Source of the DNA: Ancrocorticia sp.
GTDB taxonomy: Bacteria; Actinomycetota; Actinomycetes; Actinomycetales; Actinomycetaceae
Direction: 5' to 3'
Length of the DNA stretch: 64,000 nt
Assembly (NCBI GenBank): GCA_022648165.1
Contig: JALCLX010000008.1
Coordinates: 1 to 64,000, forward strand
Numbering within the stretch: the stretch's first letter is position 1; each line of letters starts with the position of its first letter. Shown here one piece after another: positions 44,562 through 53,181 of this stretch. Below the pieces are notes generated by a model that had not been told where the DNA came from, searched no databases, and saw only the letters and a program-made list of their open reading frames with translations. Both the position numbers and the translations under genes were made by a program.

Positions 44562-44793
44562 GTTGCTCCCTTCAATTGCTGGTAGATCGGTACTTCGTCG
44601 CACCGATCACATACTTGAACCGCCGTCCAACTGGCGCGGTTTTGCTCATTGATGGGACACTTGTGCTGAGTGTGGATTCCAGTCCATCCTCTGGCAACTG
44701 TGCGGTTGGCGGCAGCACGCGATACTCTCGCCAACCGCACTATCCCCTTGTCTTTTTAGTCCTAGTGGTCTTTTGACGATCCAAGGAAGGACA

Positions 44794-46257
44794 CTAGAGC
44801 TGTTCCAATCGTGCTAGTGCGAGAGCCTCACGTGCTGTGGCACTAGCATCGACACTTCTCACTACCCATCCTTTCCGCTCAAGTTGCAGTGTGTAGTACT
44901 CCGTGCACAGGAATACTTCCTGGCCTCTGTCTAGGGAGGCCGCACCATTGAATGTCAGCTGGTCAACCCTCTCCACCCATTTGGGATAGTGAGCTTTGGA
45001 CTTCATCAGAAAACACACACGTTTCGCGCCATCCACGATGTCCATGAAACCTCCACAGCCCACGGCCTTGCCCGCGAACGCTGAAACATTGACGTTTCCA
45101 GCACCGTCAACCTGCCCCACACCCATGAACGTGATATCCACGCCTCCACCGTTGTAGAAATCGAATTGCGCTGGGTGAGAAATAATGGCTTGCGGATGCA
45201 GGGCACACCCAAAGTCGACGCCACCCAAAGGAATGCCGCCATATATACCTGATTCGACGGTCAATGTCACCCGATCCAGCATCTTTTCTCGAGCCAAAGC
45301 CACGCCGATCGTATCTCCGGGTATCCCGGTGCCAAGATTGATAATGTCTCCAGGATGTACAAGTTCGACGCCGCGATTCCCGATCATTGTTCTTTCTGGC
45401 GAGATCTCAGCTGCGGCCATTGCAGCTTCCACGTTCTGCGGCGTCGCGTAGCCACTGATAAGATTCATATCCACTGGCACGAATCCACTCGATTGCCGAT
45501 GGTACGCACTCGGGTCGGAACACACCATAACGTAATCGATCAGGACACCTGGAACGTTGACTAGCCGAGGCATGATGTCGCCAGGTTTGACAATCTCCTT
45601 AACCTGCGCAATGACTATTCCGCCTTGATTGTGTACGGCCTGGGCAATAGCCAAAGAATCAAGAATTGTTGCATCATCTTCCTGACTCATATTGCCAAAT
45701 GAATCTATACGCGAACCACGAATGATTCCAACATTCATCGCGAACGGTTTGTAGCGCAGATACTCACGTCCGTCTATATTTACGATCTCAACGTACTCGT
45801 CTGCCGCTACATTCTGTTTTGTCAAATCATTGAGACGACCACCATCAACGCGCGGATCGACAAAAGTTCCGAGACCGACCGACGAAAGCTGGCCAGGACG
45901 TCCTGCAGCAATTGTCCGGTACAACGTGGAAATCTGGCCTTGCGGAAGGCACACACACTCCACCGCGTTTGAACCGAGAAGGTCTGCCATCGGCGGATTG
46001 AGTCCCCAATGTGGTCCCACTACGCGCTTAACTAATCCAGCATGCGCGATCCTAGCAAGGCCAGCTAATCGATTCGATTGTCCCGCCGCGTGCACCCACG
46101 TCAGCCCATTGGGATGCCCTTTTTCGACAAAGCTCCGTTCAATCTGTGCATAGATCTCGTCCGCTACGGACATCATCGTGAAGCCATCCGATACAACAGT
46201 GGCTCCGCACGGGATTAAATCCGCCACATCGTCAGGTGAAACCAGTCTGTAGGTCAC
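44794..46257 (-). CDS. Acyl-CoA:carboxylate CoA-transferase (family I, fused subunits)
   Basis: 487 residues with the alpha part at about 1-265 and the beta part following, as in YdiF-type transferases. The catalytic glutamate is in TLTVESGIYGG, and the surrounding IINLGTGIPGDT and GGVDFGCALHPQA segments fit the family. It would move CoA from one acid to another, for example from glyceryl-CoA or acetyl-CoA to a hydroxy- or keto-acid. The GTG start overlaps the SDR stop (GTGA). A 230-bp gap separates it from the MFS gene downstream. Confidence 0.88.
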   Translation of the reverse strand: MTYRLVSPDDVADLIPCGATVVSDGFTMMSVADEIYAQIERSFVEKGHPNGLTWVHAAGQSNRLAGLARIAHAGLVKRVVGPHWGLNPPMADLLGSNAVECVCLPQGQISTLYRTIAAGRPGQLSSVGLGTFVDPRVDGGRLNDLTKQNVAADEYVEIVNIDGREYLRYKPFAMNVGIIRGSRIDSFGNMSQEDDATILDSLAIAQAVHNQGGIVIAQVKEIVKPGDIMPRLVNVPGVLIDYVMVCSDPSAYHRQSSGFVPVDMNLISGYATPQNVEAAMAAAEISPERTMIGNRGVELVHPGDIINLGTGIPGDTIGVALAREKMLDRVTLTVESGIYGGIPLGGVDFGCALHPQAIISHPAQFDFYNGGGVDITFMGVGQVDGAGNVNVSAFAGKAVGCGGFMDIVDGAKRVCFLMKSKAHYPKWVERVDQLTFNGAASLDRGQEVFLCTEYYTLQLERKGWVVRSVDASATAREALALARLEQL

Positions 46258-46991
46258 AGCTTGTATCCTCCACCGATGTTAATAACTTCGCCGGTAAGGT
46301 ATGCGGCATCATCAGAAGCTAGAAAAGCGACGAGCTTTGCAACATCATTAGGCTGTCCAACCCTCTTTAGCGGAATCTTCGCAAGCTGCGCATCGTACAG
46401 GTGTTGCGGCATCGCGCGTGTCATATCAGTCTCGATAAAACCAGGGCAGATCGCGTTTGCAGTGACGTTCTTGAACGCCAGTTCCTTCGAAATTGAGCGA
46501 GTCAGCGAAACAACGCCTCCTTTTGCTGCCGCATAGTTTGTCTGACCGATATTCCCCATCCATGATGCCGATGCAACATTAACGATGCGCCCGTATTTCA
46601 TCTCGCGCATGTGCGATCCGACGGCTCGGCATGTGTAGAACACGGCAGAGAGATCCACTGCAATAACTTGGCTCCATTGAGCATCGGTCATCTTGTGAAG
46701 CATGGCGTCACGGTTGATTCCCGCATTATTCACTAGTATGTGAATCTGCCCAAATTGTTCGACGATCTCAGACACAGCATTATTAACCTTGCTGCTATCT
46801 GAAACATCGAGTTTCATCGCCACGGATCCATTTCCACATTCATTCGCTGTCTCGGAGGCAGCGTCCAGAATCTGATCTATCACTACGACTCGAGCGCCAC
46901 GATCCGCAAGTGTCAGCGCGATGGCTTTCCCAATACCTCGCGCTGCTCCCGTCACAAATGCCAGTTTCCCTTCAAATGGCTTCACATCCAT
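46254..46991 (-). CDS. Short-chain dehydrogenase/reductase (FabG-like hydroxyacyl dehydrogenase)
   Basis: 245 residues, classical SDR: cofactor loop TGAARGIGKAIA near residue 15, NNAGI near 90, active-site serine in VASASWMGN and the YAAAK pair, then CPGFIETDMTRAM. The sequence resembles 3-oxoacyl-ACP and acetoacetyl-CoA reductases; an aspartate after the second strand (VVVIDQI) would favour NAD over NADP, which suits oxidation of a 3-hydroxy acid or acyl-CoA. First gene of the catabolic operon. Confidence 0.88.
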   Translation of the reverse strand: MDVKPFEGKLAFVTGAARGIGKAIALTLADRGARVVVIDQILDAASETANECGNGSVAMKLDVSDSSKVNNAVSEIVEQFGQIHILVNNAGINRDAMLHKMTDAQWSQVIAVDLSAVFYTCRAVGSHMREMKYGRIVNVASASWMGNIGQTNYAAAKGGVVSLTRSISKELAFKNVTANAICPGFIETDMTRAMPQHLYDAQLAKIPLKRVGQPNDVAKLVAFLASDDAAYLTGEVINIGGGYKL

Positions 46992-47192
46992 TGACGTTCT
47001 CTTCCTTCTGCAATTGTCTATGCTTCGCTAACCCGCTTCAGTGCAGGAATCTCAATCAGGTGAATTCGCCGTACCGTCTCGCGCGCACACTGTCACCTAA
47101 TCGCACGAGTCGCGAACATTGAGAAGTCATCCTTGTCTTCTGATCGATGAGGATCGTCATCGACATTCACAGGCTATTGAGCTGGCCATTTA

Positions 47193-47207
47193 TTAAGCAA
47201 CGTTAAG
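47193..47207 (+). promoter_or_regulatory. LacI-like motif, site C
   Basis: TTAAGCAACGTTAAG, about 200 bp upstream of the dehydrogenase gene that opens the acyl-CoA operon. On the operon strand it reads as a direct repeat TTGCTTAA-CG-TTGCTTAA with AACGTT in the centre. It matches sites A and B with one mismatch each. Confidence 0.6.
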
Positions 47208-47469
47208 CAAAGAAAGGCCGTCTGCTCTTCAGGTTTGCTGATCGAGCATATGGGAAACCTGTAGAATTCACGCAAGGCTCTTTGATGAATCAAATTATGA
47301 TCACCGCTCTGACGGCAAATAAGAATAGCTAAGACACCATCCCAAAACAGATCTTTCATAGTCCTGGGCACAGTGAACCGGGAAGAATCATTCGAGCTAT
47401 ACCATTTCCTTCAGCAAAGAGCTCCGCTAACGTGGCGCGAATTGCGCGCAGAGCTGTGGCAGCCTGTGC

Positions 47470-47751
47470 CACTTTTCTATCCAGCAGCGCGAGTTGTGCC
47501 CAGCTGATTCCGAGGCGCCAGAATAACGCTTGCCAAAACGCCTAGCGCTGCACATATGTGCAAAGCCCACTCCAACAGGAAGAAAAGGCACCAACGCCCA
47601 CTATCCCGATAAGCGAGAAGAGCACACTTCACCCGCACACACAGCCCTGACCTGCACTTTTACAACCAGATAATCAAGGTACCCCGGATTCATCTAGCTG
47701 TAGAGGCCAGAAGTGCACATATATGCAGAAACCACCCCACAAGAAATCAAA
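47470..47751 (-). repeat. 282-bp direct repeat, right copy (CTAG-box family copy 5)
   Basis: Ungapped counterpart of 28482-28763 with scattered substitutions. It carries the same inner box (GAAGAAAAGG at 47579), the TCCCGATAAGCG island and the TGCACATATGTGCA and GTGCACATATATGCAG motifs. The two copies bracket about 19 kb. Confidence 0.85.
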
Positions 47752-47768
47752 ACCTCCACATGCTGCGA

Positions 47769-48191
47769 TCAGCACTCATGTTCGGCAGAGGGGCCGATGT
47801 CGCCGGCTGGTGCAGCGCTCGGAACCAGAGTGCTCGGGGTGCCGAAGTCGCTTGGCGCGGGCTCAGGTGCCTCCCCAATATTTGCCATCACCACGTTCAT
47901 GCGGTCAGTGGACTGAAGCGCGACATCATATGTACCATCTCCGTTGACATTAACTCTCTCACTGCTGAGTCCCCAACCGTTCCACAATCTCAAGCTCCGG
48001 GCAATCGCTTTCTTCGAAAAAGAAGGTAGCCCCGATGGCGCCCGATTGATCTTCATCGGCTGTTCAATGTACATGGTTATTGTTTTTGCTCCGACAGACG
48101 ATCCCTTGACCCGATACTTCACCGTGAAGGTTGCATTGCGCGCGACCTTCACCGCTCCCCGGTCATTCCTTCGTGACGGTAGGGCGCGCAA
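47769..48191 (-). CDS. Hypothetical protein, possibly the C-terminal part of a secreted protein
   Basis: 140 residues. The central part (ATFTVKYRVKGSSVGAKTITMYIEQ, here split as ATFTVKYRVKG and TITMYIEQ) looks like beta strands of an extracellular domain; the tail is rich in Pro, Ala and Ser. There is no signal peptide. A TTG start at 48191 has GAGGAG about 9 bp upstream, so it may be translated as is, or it may be a relic of a longer gene. I do not recognise the family. Confidence 0.4.
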   Translation of the reverse strand: MRALPSRRNDRGAVKVARNATFTVKYRVKGSSVGAKTITMYIEQPMKINRAPSGLPSFSKKAIARSLRLWNGWGLSSERVNVNGDGTYDVALQSTDRMNVVMANIGEAPEPAPSDFGTPSTLVPSAAPAGDIGPSAEHEC

Positions 48192-48324
48192 ACCCAGTGC
48201 TCCTCAGCTGCCGAAAACTCCAGGAAAATATAACGCCCTGGTCACAACCGCGAAACATTGTCGCAACGCAGCCAGTATACGTTTAGCTTACTGACACTAA
48301 GCGTTATGAATACTAGGAGGCATG

Positions 48325-48906
48325 GTGGAAGACCTTAACCTCGGCGAGCGGGTGCGCGAGTTACGCGCCCTTCGCCACATGTCCACGCGGCAGCTTGCCG
48401 AACTCGCAGGAATCAGCGCTGGATACGTCAGTCAAATTGAAAACGGGCAAGCAAATGTGAGTCTGGACGTTTTACGCAAGATCGCCGACGCCTTTGGAGT
48501 CCAATGGACGGATTTTTTTAGTGCCACACCAAAACTGGGAAGGATTCTCCGCAAAGAAGACCGCCCCACACTCTCTTTAGGTTCGGCCGTGCGCCATTAC
48601 GGGATCACGCAAGCCCCGATAGGAGCTGTAGAAGTTTTTCTCTCGGAATATGAACCTGGATCTGGAGAAGGAAACGAAAGCTACACACATGGAGATTCTC
48701 AGGAGATCTGCATCATCATCACGGGAACATTCAAGTTCACACTCGGCGGGGAAAGCTATCAGCTCAATGCTGGTGACAGCCTCGAATATCGCACGTCAAC
48801 CCCACACAGCATTGTCAACATCGGTGCGGACGAGGGACAGGCAATCTGGGTGGTGACCCCGCCAACTCAACAGTCCTTGCGAACGCAAGAACGGTATTCA
48901 CACTAA
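48325..48906 (+). CDS. Helix-turn-helix/cupin regulator
   Basis: 193 residues. An XRE-type DNA-binding domain (MSTRQLAELAGISAGYVSQIENG) at about 20-55 is followed by a cupin sensor (SQEICIIITGTFKFTLGGES and GDSLEYRTSTPHSIVN). Such regulators control uptake and degradation of small metabolites. AGGAGG ends one base before the ATG at 48322, which is too close, so the in-frame GTG at 48325, four bases after it, is the likelier start. It precedes the binding-protein gene by 50 bp on the same strand and probably regulates that operon. Confidence 0.88.
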   Translation: MEDLNLGERVRELRALRHMSTRQLAELAGISAGYVSQIENGQANVSLDVLRKIADAFGVQWTDFFSATPKLGRILRKEDRPTLSLGSAVRHYGITQAPIGAVEVFLSEYEPGSGEGNESYTHGDSQEICIIITGTFKFTLGGESYQLNAGDSLEYRTSTPHSIVNIGADEGQAIWVVTPPTQQSLRTQERYSH

Positions 48907-48956
48907 GCCATTAAACCCCACAAACACGAGAAACTTCTCAAATCAAAGGAATCCAC

Positions 48957-50048
48957 ATGAATAGGCACACTTCTTTCCGAATTTTTGTCTCACTCTCTCT
49001 TCTTAGCACTCTCGGCCTGACGGCATGCTCCTCAACTGACGCTGACGAAGCGGAACAGATGACGGTGCAATTCGGCATCCCCACGGCGATGGGTGCCAAT
49101 AACGCGCCGATGGCCGTGGCGGAAGGCATGGGCTACTTTGACGAGGAGGGATTGGATGTTGAGCTTGTTGTGACGGGCGATTCCACCTCCATTGTGCAAG
49201 GCGTCGATTCGGGAACCCTCGACATTGGGAGCACACCCCCCGAACCAATCTGGCAGGCGATCTCTCAGGGCAGCGATCTCGAACTGGTGTACAACTACAT
49301 CCGGAAGCAAACAGGTTCTCTTGCCGTGCTTGCCGATAGCGATATCGAAACGCTCGCTGATCTCAAAGGCGGAGTGATCGGCCAATACAGCCTGGGAACA
49401 TCAAACATGCTCCTTTCGGAAGGGATCCTGGCATCCGTTGGACTCGAACCGGACGTCGATTACACCCATCTTGCCGTGGGCACGGGAGCCGCCGCTCTCG
49501 AGGCGTTGCAAAACGGCGACGTCGACGCCTTGTCCCTGTGGGATACAGAATACGCGGCCTTCGAAGAACAAGGGGTAGAACTGCGCTATTTCACGACAGA
49601 CGAGGTTGCCTCTTTGTTCTCGACAACATATTTCACGACGACGTCCTACGCGGTTGAGCACAGCGAGGAAATCGAAGCATTTGGACGGGCCATGGCCAAA
49701 GCCACCCTATTCACGGCAACGAACCCCGAGGCGGCACTACGCATTATGTACCGTGATTACCCCGAGACGATTACCGCTGGCAACACTGAGGATGAGCAGC
49801 TGGCCACAGACTTGACTGCCCTCACCAAGCGCATCGAACTACTGGAAGCTGACGATCCCCAATCGAACGGCACGTGGGGAGAATACACGCAAGAGTCGCT
49901 CCAATCCTGGGCGGACTTTGCCCTCTCCTCCGGAATAGTGGATACGGAAGTAGATACCGTCGCCGCAGCACCTAACACATTTGTCACTGCATACAACGAT
50001 TTCGACGCCCAGAGTGTCATCGATGAAGCCAAAGACTGGACCGAATAA
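48957..50048 (+). CDS. ABC solute-binding lipoprotein (NMT1/SsuA-like)
   Basis: 363 residues. The signal peptide ends in the lipobox GLTACSS. The mature protein has the SsuA/TauA/ThiY pattern: APMAVAEGMGYFDEEGLDVELV, GTLDIGSTPPEPIWQAISQG and LKGGVIGQYSLGTSN. Such receptors bind sulfonates, nitrate, pyrimidine precursors or other small organic anions. It overlaps the amidohydrolase gene (TAATG). Its ATPase partner downstream is truncated and no permease gene is present, so the importer is probably non-functional unless served elsewhere. Confidence 0.85.
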   Translation: MNRHTSFRIFVSLSLLSTLGLTACSSTDADEAEQMTVQFGIPTAMGANNAPMAVAEGMGYFDEEGLDVELVVTGDSTSIVQGVDSGTLDIGSTPPEPIWQAISQGSDLELVYNYIRKQTGSLAVLADSDIETLADLKGGVIGQYSLGTSNMLLSEGILASVGLEPDVDYTHLAVGTGAAALEALQNGDVDALSLWDTEYAAFEEQGVELRYFTTDEVASLFSTTYFTTTSYAVEHSEEIEAFGRAMAKATLFTATNPEAALRIMYRDYPETITAGNTEDEQLATDLTALTKRIELLEADDPQSNGTWGEYTQESLQSWADFALSSGIVDTEVDTVAAAPNTFVTAYNDFDAQSVIDEAKDWTE

Positions 50049-51382
50049 TGGCGAAAAAGACCATCCCCTTCACTGCCGGGATACCCGCTATCGATCATCA
50101 TTCTCACGCTGGTTATGTGAGACCTGGTGAGCAACTCGAGGGTATCGATGCGCTGGAACGAGAATACGCCATGGGCTATCTCGAATCGCACCTCCCTTCT
50201 GCGGTGTACCTCAGTTACGTGGACGCCGTCGTCGCCCATGACGAAACAACCCTGGCGAAACTGGAAAAGCAGTACCGCATCTCCCACATTCTCAAGGACG
50301 GAATCCGCTTCCAGAAGACGACGATCCACGGTTCTTCCCTTGCCTCCGGAAGCCGGGCTCTCTATGGGGATCTCAGCGAAGCAGAGCTCGTGTCCGCTAG
50401 CACGCAGCAACGAATCGCCGATTTTCCCGGTCTCTATGACCGCGCTTTGGCATTATCGGATACGTCCTGTGTACTCACGGATATTCCCCGCATCGATGCC
50501 GCCCAATGGTCTTCACAGCGTTACAAGCCGATTGCGCGGATTGACCCCTATCTCTATCCACTCGGACATCCGGATTTCATCCGTCGAGGAAGTGACACGC
50601 CACGTTTTCGAAGGATCTTCTCCACGGTATTGCACGAGCTCTTGGAGGACGAAGGCCTTGCTGAAATCCCAACAGATTTCAACGATTACCTCGCATTTGT
50701 TCGCACATCAATCACCAATCGGCACAACAATGGCTTCGTCGGCCTCAAGATCGCTTCCGCTTACGTGCGCACGCTAGAGTTTGTTCGCCGCGATTACCGC
50801 GATGCTGAAGCTGCGTACGCAACGTTGCATGGCGACGACGTCGACCCCACTGCGTATCGAATCCTCGCAGACTACTTGGTATTTGCGATAGCTGAACAAG
50901 CGGCAGCTGAAGGATTGCCAATACAAATCCACACGGGAATGGGCCACAGCGAACCAGGCTTGACTTTGCGCAATGCCGATCCGCGCAACTTGGATGGCCT
51001 GCTTTCCGACCGCGCGCTCAATCAGCTCCCGATCATATTGATCCACGGCGGCTACCCGTATACCTCGTATGTTGCCGCGCTCAGCCAGGCACATGGGAAC
51101 GTGTACACAGATTTCTCCTGGATGCCCTACCTCCAGCATCACACTGTGGAGCGGCTCCTCCAGGAGTGGCTTGAGGTACTGCCGGCAAACAAGGTCCTCT
51201 TTGGCACGGACACCGGCCAACCCGAATTCCATGTGGCAGCTACCGAAAGGTCTCGCCTCCTCCTTGACCGAGTGCTGACCTCCGGAGTGACGGATCGGCT
51301 CTGGACAGTATCCCAGGCCGAATGGTTGGCACACCGAGTCTTCCATGAAAACCTGGCCGCAATCTACCGATTGGATTCATGA
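50048..51382 (+). CDS. Amidohydrolase-superfamily metalloenzyme
   Basis: 444 residues, TIM-barrel hydrolase or decarboxylase of the Amidohydro_2 type. Metal ligands fit: HxH in IDHHSHAG near residue 17, the lysine of FVGLKIASAY, histidines in IQIHTGMGH and ILIHGGYPY, and the aspartate of VLFGTDTGQPEF. Sandwiched between a binding-protein gene and an ABC ATPase gene with overlapping starts, so its substrate is probably the imported compound. The substrate cannot be named from the sequence. Confidence 0.85.
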   Translation: MAKKTIPFTAGIPAIDHHSHAGYVRPGEQLEGIDALEREYAMGYLESHLPSAVYLSYVDAVVAHDETTLAKLEKQYRISHILKDGIRFQKTTIHGSSLASGSRALYGDLSEAELVSASTQQRIADFPGLYDRALALSDTSCVLTDIPRIDAAQWSSQRYKPIARIDPYLYPLGHPDFIRRGSDTPRFRRIFSTVLHELLEDEGLAEIPTDFNDYLAFVRTSITNRHNNGFVGLKIASAYVRTLEFVRRDYRDAEAAYATLHGDDVDPTAYRILADYLVFAIAEQAAAEGLPIQIHTGMGHSEPGLTLRNADPRNLDGLLSDRALNQLPIILIHGGYPYTSYVAALSQAHGNVYTDFSWMPYLQHHTVERLLQEWLEVLPANKVLFGTDTGQPEFHVAATERSRLLLDRVLTSGVTDRLWTVSQAEWLAHRVFHENLAAIYRLDS

Positions 51383-51936
51383 TGGCCGAACGACTGATAG
51401 AGATCTCGGACCTTTCGAAAACCTACACCACAAAATCCGGACAGGTCGATGCACTGTCCCATGTGAATCTGAATATCGATCGCGGAGAGTTTATTGCCAT
51501 CGTCGGTCCAAGTGGCTGCGGGAAGACAACACTGATCCGTATTCTCGCCGGGCTTGAGCAGCATACGGAAGGAGGCGCATTGCTAGGGGATAAGGAGATC
51601 GGTCCGCCTCGAGGAGACACGGGGATGGTCTTTCAGAAAGCCACATTACTTCCCTGGCTCAATATCCTTGACAATGTCATGCTGCCCTTGAGCCTGAAGA
51701 AGAAGATCACCGCTCAGGACCGCGAGCGCGCCCAATCGCTGCTCCGTATGGTTGGTCTGGACGAATTTGCCCGCAAGCGGCCCAACGAACTATCCGGAGG
51801 CATGCAACAACGCGCAGCTATATGCCGTGCGCTCGTCCACAATCCCAAGGTTCTCCTCATGGATGAGCCTTTCGGCGCCCTCGATGCCATGACTCGTGAC
51901 CTTCTCAACGGAAACGCAATGCTCTTCTCAGCTTGA
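51379..51936 (+). pseudogene. ABC transporter ATPase, 3' truncated (SsuB/TauB-like)
   Basis: The first 175 or so residues are a normal ATPase: Walker A GPSGCGKTT, Q-loop FQKATLLPW, signature LSGGMQQRAAIC, Walker B VLLMDEPFGALD. Family identity ends shortly after the D-loop at MTRDLLN; the H-loop with its switch histidine and the last 70-80 residues are missing and an unrelated tail leads to a stop. No permease gene follows. A deletion has removed the end of the operon; a copy of the CTAG-box repeat lies about 115 bp beyond the breakpoint. Confidence 0.85.
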
Positions 51937-52051
51937 CCGCGTAGCGTTCGATGGTGCTTCTCGGCAATCAAAGGGATCCTGTTTAACCACCGAATTCTTA
52001 TCACCGCGTGGGCACGGCGAGGCCGTCGCCCGCTCCAACCCCGCCCCGTAA

Positions 52052-52121
52052 CTTTCTCTAGTCGGAAGCGGCATTTCCGCAGTAATTGGTTCCACCCGAG
52101 TCCCGTTTCAGCTAGAAAAAG
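52052..52121 (+). repeat. CTAG-box intergenic repeat, copy 6 (partial)
   Basis: CTTTCTCTAG at 52052 and CTAGAAAAAG at 52112 are 60 bp apart, exactly the spacing of the inner and right boxes in copy 1 (111 and 171). The sequence before the right box (TTCCACCCGAGTCCCGTTTC) also resembles copies 1 and 3. Confidence 0.65.
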
Positions 52122-52176
52122 CACTGGATTGGACGCGGCGGCGGCATCCGCGAGCTCCACCAAAACCGTTCCCACG

Positions 52177-52230
52177 TGCCACCAGCCGCCCAGATGAAGA
52201 GATTGCCACCAGCCGCCCAGGTTAAGAGAT
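52177..52230. repeat. 27-bp tandem duplication
   Basis: Two adjacent 27-bp units (52177-52203 and 52204-52230) that start TGCCACCAGCCGCCCAG and end AAGAGAT, differing at two positions. Confidence 0.8.
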
Positions 52231-52434
52231 AATGTCCTGTGTTGCGCCGTGCGGTGCAGCCAATGCACGATGAGTTGCGAAGGCAAGGCACCGCGCACCT
52301 GCACAAATCTACATCGAAGGGCACTAACGCACACTAACATGGACTTTGCTGACGCAACGCCGGCGCGCCTCCGGCCCATCACCGTAACCGAACCTGCACG
52401 GCATCGGATACCTCCACGAGCTACGAAAGCTGAT

Positions 52435-53079
52435 ATGAATCCCCAACCTGTACCGAAAAGCGCGAAATCCTATCTGCCCAAAAAACGGACTCGTTTGTCC
52501 GTAGAAGAAAGGAAATCGCAGATCATCGAGGCCGCCGCCACGCTCATCGCAGAGCACGGCTTCTGGGGGTTCACGATGCGACAGGTTGCGGAGGCATGCC
52601 ACCTCACCGAGCCAGCGGTGGTGTACCACTTTAAGTCCAAATCAGAATTGCTCGTGGAGGTCCTAGCCCGCCGCGATGAAGCCGACCTCAAGAATCTTGC
52701 GGCGCACCTCGGCATTACATATGAGGATTTATGGGCCGATCCGGCGCCTTTCGGCCTGGTAGATCTGTGCGACACACTCGTGCAGAAGAATGCGCAACAG
52801 CCGGAAATTGTCCGGCTATATACCGTCATGCAAGGTGAATCGTTGAGCCGGCACCACCCGGCGTATCAGTACTATCAGGATCGCGAAGAATGGGCGACGG
52901 CGATGTTTGCTCGCGCTGCAGCCCACGATGCGTTGACTGATCCCGTGCGCGAGGGGCGAATTGTCTTTGCTCAGATGGACGGCTTGCAGTTGCGATGGTT
53001 GCGATCACCAGAAACGATTGACTTAGTCAGCGAGTGGGGCGCTTTCATGCGCGAACATTTCCCGCAACTGTTCCGATAA
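52435..53079 (+). CDS. TetR-family transcriptional regulator
   Basis: 214 residues from the ATG at 52435. The N-terminal helix-turn-helix runs from RKSQIIEAAATLIAEHGFWG through FTMRQVAEACHLTEPAVVYHFKSKSELL, standard for TetR repressors; the C-terminal ligand domain is unspecific. The frame is open back to 52249 but the upstream part looks non-coding. It lies 150 bp upstream of the GH3 gene in the same direction, with a palindrome in between, and probably regulates the glycosidase-transporter operon. Confidence 0.85.
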   Translation: MNPQPVPKSAKSYLPKKRTRLSVEERKSQIIEAAATLIAEHGFWGFTMRQVAEACHLTEPAVVYHFKSKSELLVEVLARRDEADLKNLAAHLGITYEDLWADPAPFGLVDLCDTLVQKNAQQPEIVRLYTVMQGESLSRHHPAYQYYQDREEWATAMFARAAAHDALTDPVREGRIVFAQMDGLQLRWLRSPETIDLVSEWGAFMREHFPQLFR

Positions 53080-53148
53080 GACCACCTCACAACGCACACC
53101 CTACCCGATATCATGACCGCGATCACATTTTCACCCTTTTCAAACACC

Positions 53149-53181
53149 TTGCACATTCTTACTGACTACTTCTAAAGTAGT
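53149..53181 (+). promoter_or_regulatory. Promoter and TetR-type operator upstream of the GH3 gene
   Basis: TTGCAC at 53149-53154 and TCTAAA at 53171-53176 (16-bp spacing) resemble -35 and -10 boxes. A perfect dyad ACTACTT-CTA-AAGTAGT (53165-53181) overlaps the -10 box, as expected for a repressor site. Confidence 0.5.

Larger units (their letters stand above)
46992..47768. other. Promoter region of the acyl-CoA operon plus repeat
   Basis: About 780 bp without a supported gene. It holds the LacI-like site C and the right copy of the 282-bp direct repeat. Confidence 0.6.
51937..52434. other. Intergenic region at the broken transporter operon
   Basis: About 500 bp. It contains the partial CTAG-box repeat (52052-52121) and a 27-bp tandem duplication (52177-52230). 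No intact gene is supported. Confidence 0.5.

Noticed and set aside
38942..46991. Simple 3-hydroxybutyrate (ketone body) degradation operon
   Set aside because: Dehydrogenase, CoA transferase and thiolase alone would fit, but glycerate kinase, CoA ligase and the co-regulated lactonase would be unexplained. It is kept as the main alternative to the deoxyribonate proposal.
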